From positions 62,001 to 126,000 of the forward strand of contig NZ_JAPWKD010000032.1 in NCBI RefSeq assembly GCF_028283705.1: a DNA stretch of 64,000 nt, read 5' to 3'. The position numbers and the translations under genes are program-made. The notes below the pieces were generated by a model, which was not told the origin of the DNA, did not search any database, and worked only from the letters and a program-made list of their open reading frames with translations. Shown here one piece after another: positions 61,832 to 64,000 of this stretch (positions are counted from its first letter, which is position 1; the number at the start of each line of letters is the position of its first letter). The DNA comes from Pantoea sp. Its GTDB lineage: Bacteria > Pseudomonadota > Gammaproteobacteria > Enterobacterales > Enterobacteriaceae.

Positions 61832-63049
61832 ATGCGCATCATTCATACGGCGGACTGGCATCTGGGCCAGTTCTTTTACAGCAAAAGTCGTGCGGCGGAA
61901 CATCAAGCCTTTCTCGACTGGCTGCGCCAGCAAATTGAGCGGCATCAGGTGGATGCACTCATTATCGCCGGTGACCTGTTTGATACCGGTTCACCCCCGA
62001 GTTACGCACGTGAAATGTTTAACCGCTTTGTGGTGGCCTTACAGGCCAGCGGTTGCCAGCTGATTGTGCTGGCCGGTAACCATGATTCGGTAGCCACGCT
62101 GAATGAATCCCGTGAACTGCTCGCCTGCCTGAATACCCAGGTGATCACCAGCGCAACGCCGCAGGGCGAGCAGCAGGTACTGACGCTGAAACAGCGTGAC
62201 GGCTCGCCAGGCGCGGTGCTGTGCGCCATCCCTTATCTGCGTCCACGCGATATTTTGCGCAGCCAGGCCGGACAATCCGGACGGGAAAAACAGCTTTCGC
62301 TGCTGGAAGCCATCGAGCAGCATTATCAGCACTGCTTTGCCGCCGCTGAGGCACAGCGCGCGGCGTTGGGCGGCCAGCTGCCGATTATCGCCACCGGCCA
62401 TCTCACTACCGTGGGGGTGACCAAAAGTGATTCAGTACGCGATATCTATATCGGCACCCTGGATGCCTTCCCGGCCCAGGCCTTTCCCGCCGCGGATTAC
62501 ATCGCCCTCGGCCATATCCATCGTGCACAACGCATTGCCGACCGCGACCAAATTCGCTACAGCGGCTCCCCCATCCCGCTGAGTTTTGATGAGCTGGGTC
62601 GGGATAAAAGTGTGTTCCTGCTTGATTTCAGCACAGGCCTCGATGCCGTGACACCGCTGACCATCCCACTGTTTCAGCCGATGCAAATGCTGAAAGGTTC
62701 GCTGGCAGAGATTGAACAGCAGCTGGCCTCCTTTAAAAATAGTGATGCATCACAACCGGTGTGGCTGGACATTGAAATCACCACTCAGGAACATCTCAGC
62801 GATCTGCAACGACGGATTGAGCAACTGACAGAAGGCTTACCGGTGGAAGTGCTACTGGTCCGCCGCAGCCGTGAGCAACGTAGCCGCAGCCTGGCACGGC
62901 GGGATAATGAAACCCTGAGCGAATTGCAGGTTGAAGAGGTATTTGCACGTCGTCTGGCGCTGGAAGAAGATCTGGATACGGAACAGGCTGCGCGGCTCAC
63001 CCAACTGTTTCGCACCACCCTTGCCGCGCTGGAGAACCCTTCTGCATGA
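61832..63049 (+). CDS. sbcD: Exonuclease subunit SbcD
   Basis: SbcD is the Mre11-like nuclease subunit of SbcCD, which cuts DNA hairpins and protein-blocked ends. The 405-residue protein has the metallophosphoesterase motifs HTADWHLG (about 5-12), [15 protein letters not shown] (about 81-87), a later GHLTT and [14 protein letters not shown] precedes the ATG. The stop overlaps the sbcC start by four bases (ATGA), indicating coupling. It is divergent from gene A instead of phoB as in E. coli. Confidence 0.97.
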   Translation: MRIIHTADWHLGQFFYSKSRAAEHQAFLDWLRQQIERHQVDALIIAGDLFDTGSPPSYAREMFNRFVVALQASGCQLIVLAGNHDSVATLNESRELLACLNTQVITSATPQGEQQVLTLKQRDGSPGAVLCAIPYLRPRDILRSQAGQSGREKQLSLLEAIEQHYQHCFAAAEAQRAALGGQLPIIATGHLTTVGVTKSDSVRDIYIGTLDAFPAQAFPAADYIALGHIHRAQRIADRDQIRYSGSPIPLSFDELGRDKSVFLLDFSTGLDAVTPLTIPLFQPMQMLKGSLAEIEQQLASFKNSDASQPVWLDIEITTQEHLSDLQRRIEQLTEGLPVEVLLVRRSREQRSRSLARRDNETLSELQVEEVFARRLALEEDLDTEQAARLTQLFRTTLAALENPSA

Positions 63050-64000
63050 AAATCCTGACGCTGCGTTTTAAAAACCTCAACGCCCTGCGCGGTGAATGGT
63101 TTATTGATTTTCGTCGCGAGCCTTTTGCCAGCAATGGCCTGTTCGCCATCACCGGTGCCACCGGAGCGGGTAAAACCACCCTGCTCGATGCCATCTGTCT
63201 GGCACTTTATCACCAGACACCCCGCCTCGGCGTGTTGTCACAAACCCAGAACGAACTTATCACTCGCGATGCCACCGAATGTCTGGCCGAAGTAGAGTTT
63301 GAAATCAAAGGTGAAGCCTGGCGTGCCTTCTGGAGCCAGAACCGCGCCCGGGGTCAGGCCGATGGCAAATTGCAGGCTCCGCGTGTTGAACTGGCACGCT
63401 GCGCTGACAACCAAATCGTCGCCGACAAAGTGGGTGACAAACTCAGGCTGATCGAAACCTTATCTGGCCTCGATTTCGCCCGTTTTACCCGCTCGATGAT
63501 GTTGTCGCAGGGACAGTTCGCCGCCTTCCTCAATGCGAAACCCGGCGAACGCGCCGAGCTGCTGGAAGAACTGACCGGCACCGAGATTTACGGTCAGGTT
63601 TCGATGCAGGTTTTTGAGCGTTACAAAACCGCCCGTACCGATCTTGATACCCTGCGCGCCCGTGCCGGTGGCATGGTGCTGCTGGATGAAGCCCGACGGA
63701 CAGAACTGACTTCGCAACTGGAACAACTCAGCACCAGCGAAGCGACACTCAACCAGCAACTGATCACCACCCAGCAGCAGCAGCAGTGGTTAACCCTGGC
63801 CCGGCAACTGACCAATGAGCAGCAGCAGGCACAGCAGGGGCTTCACACCGCAGAAAGTGCGTGGCAGCAGGCAGAACCGGAACGCCAGCGACTGGCACGC
63901 GCCGAACCGGCGGAAAAACTGCGCGATAAGCTGCAACAGCGGGAACAATTACGCCAGGAACTGGCGGCACTGACGCAGCAATCACAGCAGTTACTGGAGC
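63046..64000 (+). CDS. sbcC: Exonuclease subunit SbcC, N-terminal part
   Basis: SbcC is the Rad50-like SMC ATPase partner of SbcD. About the first 318 residues are visible before the window ends. The ABC ATPase lobe has Walker [16 protein letters not shown] (about 33-47), a Q-loop in [12 protein letters not shown] and the start of the long coiled coil rich in Gln, Leu, Glu and Ala from about residue 220 on. The zinc hook and Walker B lie outside the window. ATGA overlap with sbcD. Confidence 0.96.
   Translation, partial: MKILTLRFKNLNALRGEWFIDFRREPFASNGLFAITGATGAGKTTLLDAICLALYHQTPRLGVLSQTQNELITRDATECLAEVEFEIKGEAWRAFWSQNRARGQADGKLQAPRVELARCADNQIVADKVGDKLRLIETLSGLDFARFTRSMMLSQGQFAAFLNAKPGERAELLEELTGTEIYGQVSMQVFERYKTARTDLDTLRARAGGMVLLDEARRTELTSQLEQLSTSEATLNQQLITTQQQQQWLTLARQLTNEQQQAQQGLHTAESAWQQAEPERQRLARAEPAEKLRDKLQQREQLRQELAALTQQSQQLLE

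Overview
The window is a chromosomal stretch of an enteric gammaproteobacterium, most likely an Erwiniaceae member (Pantoea/Erwinia type). Gene content and order follow the Escherichia coli block running from cof through hupB-lon-clpXP-tig-bolA, cyoABCDE, ispA-dxs, thiI, ribDE-nusB-thiL, secDF-yajC-tgt-queA, proY-brnQ and phoBR to sbcDC. Protein identities were judged by eye against remembered family sequences; no database search was run.

Layout. 1-4.7 kb: end of a PLP enzyme, cof, ybaE, queC, fadM, ybaV. 4.8-14.3 kb: protein quality control and folding on the minus strand (ppiD, hupB, lon, clpX, clpP, tig, bolA), with sigma-32-like promoters before lon and clpP. 14.5-21.9 kb: yajG, ampG and the cytochrome bo3 operon cyoABCDE. 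22-28 kb: yajR, then an accessory alcohol/aldehyde oxidation module (adhP-like and aldB-like genes) divergent from an AcoR-type sigma-54 activator; a near-consensus sigma-54 promoter, an IHF-like site and inverted-repeat activator sites lie between them. 28-40 kb: yajQ, panE/yajL, thiI, xseB-ispA-dxs, yajO, pgpA-thiL-nusB-ribE-ribD-nrdR, yajI. 41-47.6 kb: secF-secD-yajC-tgt-queA and acpH. 47.7-52.1 kb: accessory genes (inositol-monophosphatase-like, histidine acid phosphatase, O-acyltransferase). 52.3-64 kb: proY, brnQ, a MetE-like gene with tandem MetR-type sites, phoB-phoR with a PstS-like gene, two unknown paralogous genes, sbcD, and the start of sbcC.

The most notable signals are: (1) two adjacent paralogous genes of unknown function inserted between phoB and sbcD; (2) the complete sigma-54/IHF/enhancer architecture at the alcohol/aldehyde module; (3) three one-base insertions within about 1 kb that disrupt yajL (and extend the overlapping panE) and thiI, which may be real decay or sequence error; (4) a family of palindromic extragenic repeats confined here to 40-52 kb; (5) paired MetR-like boxes before the MetE-like gene. 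No rRNA, tRNA, CRISPR array, insertion sequence or prophage was seen.
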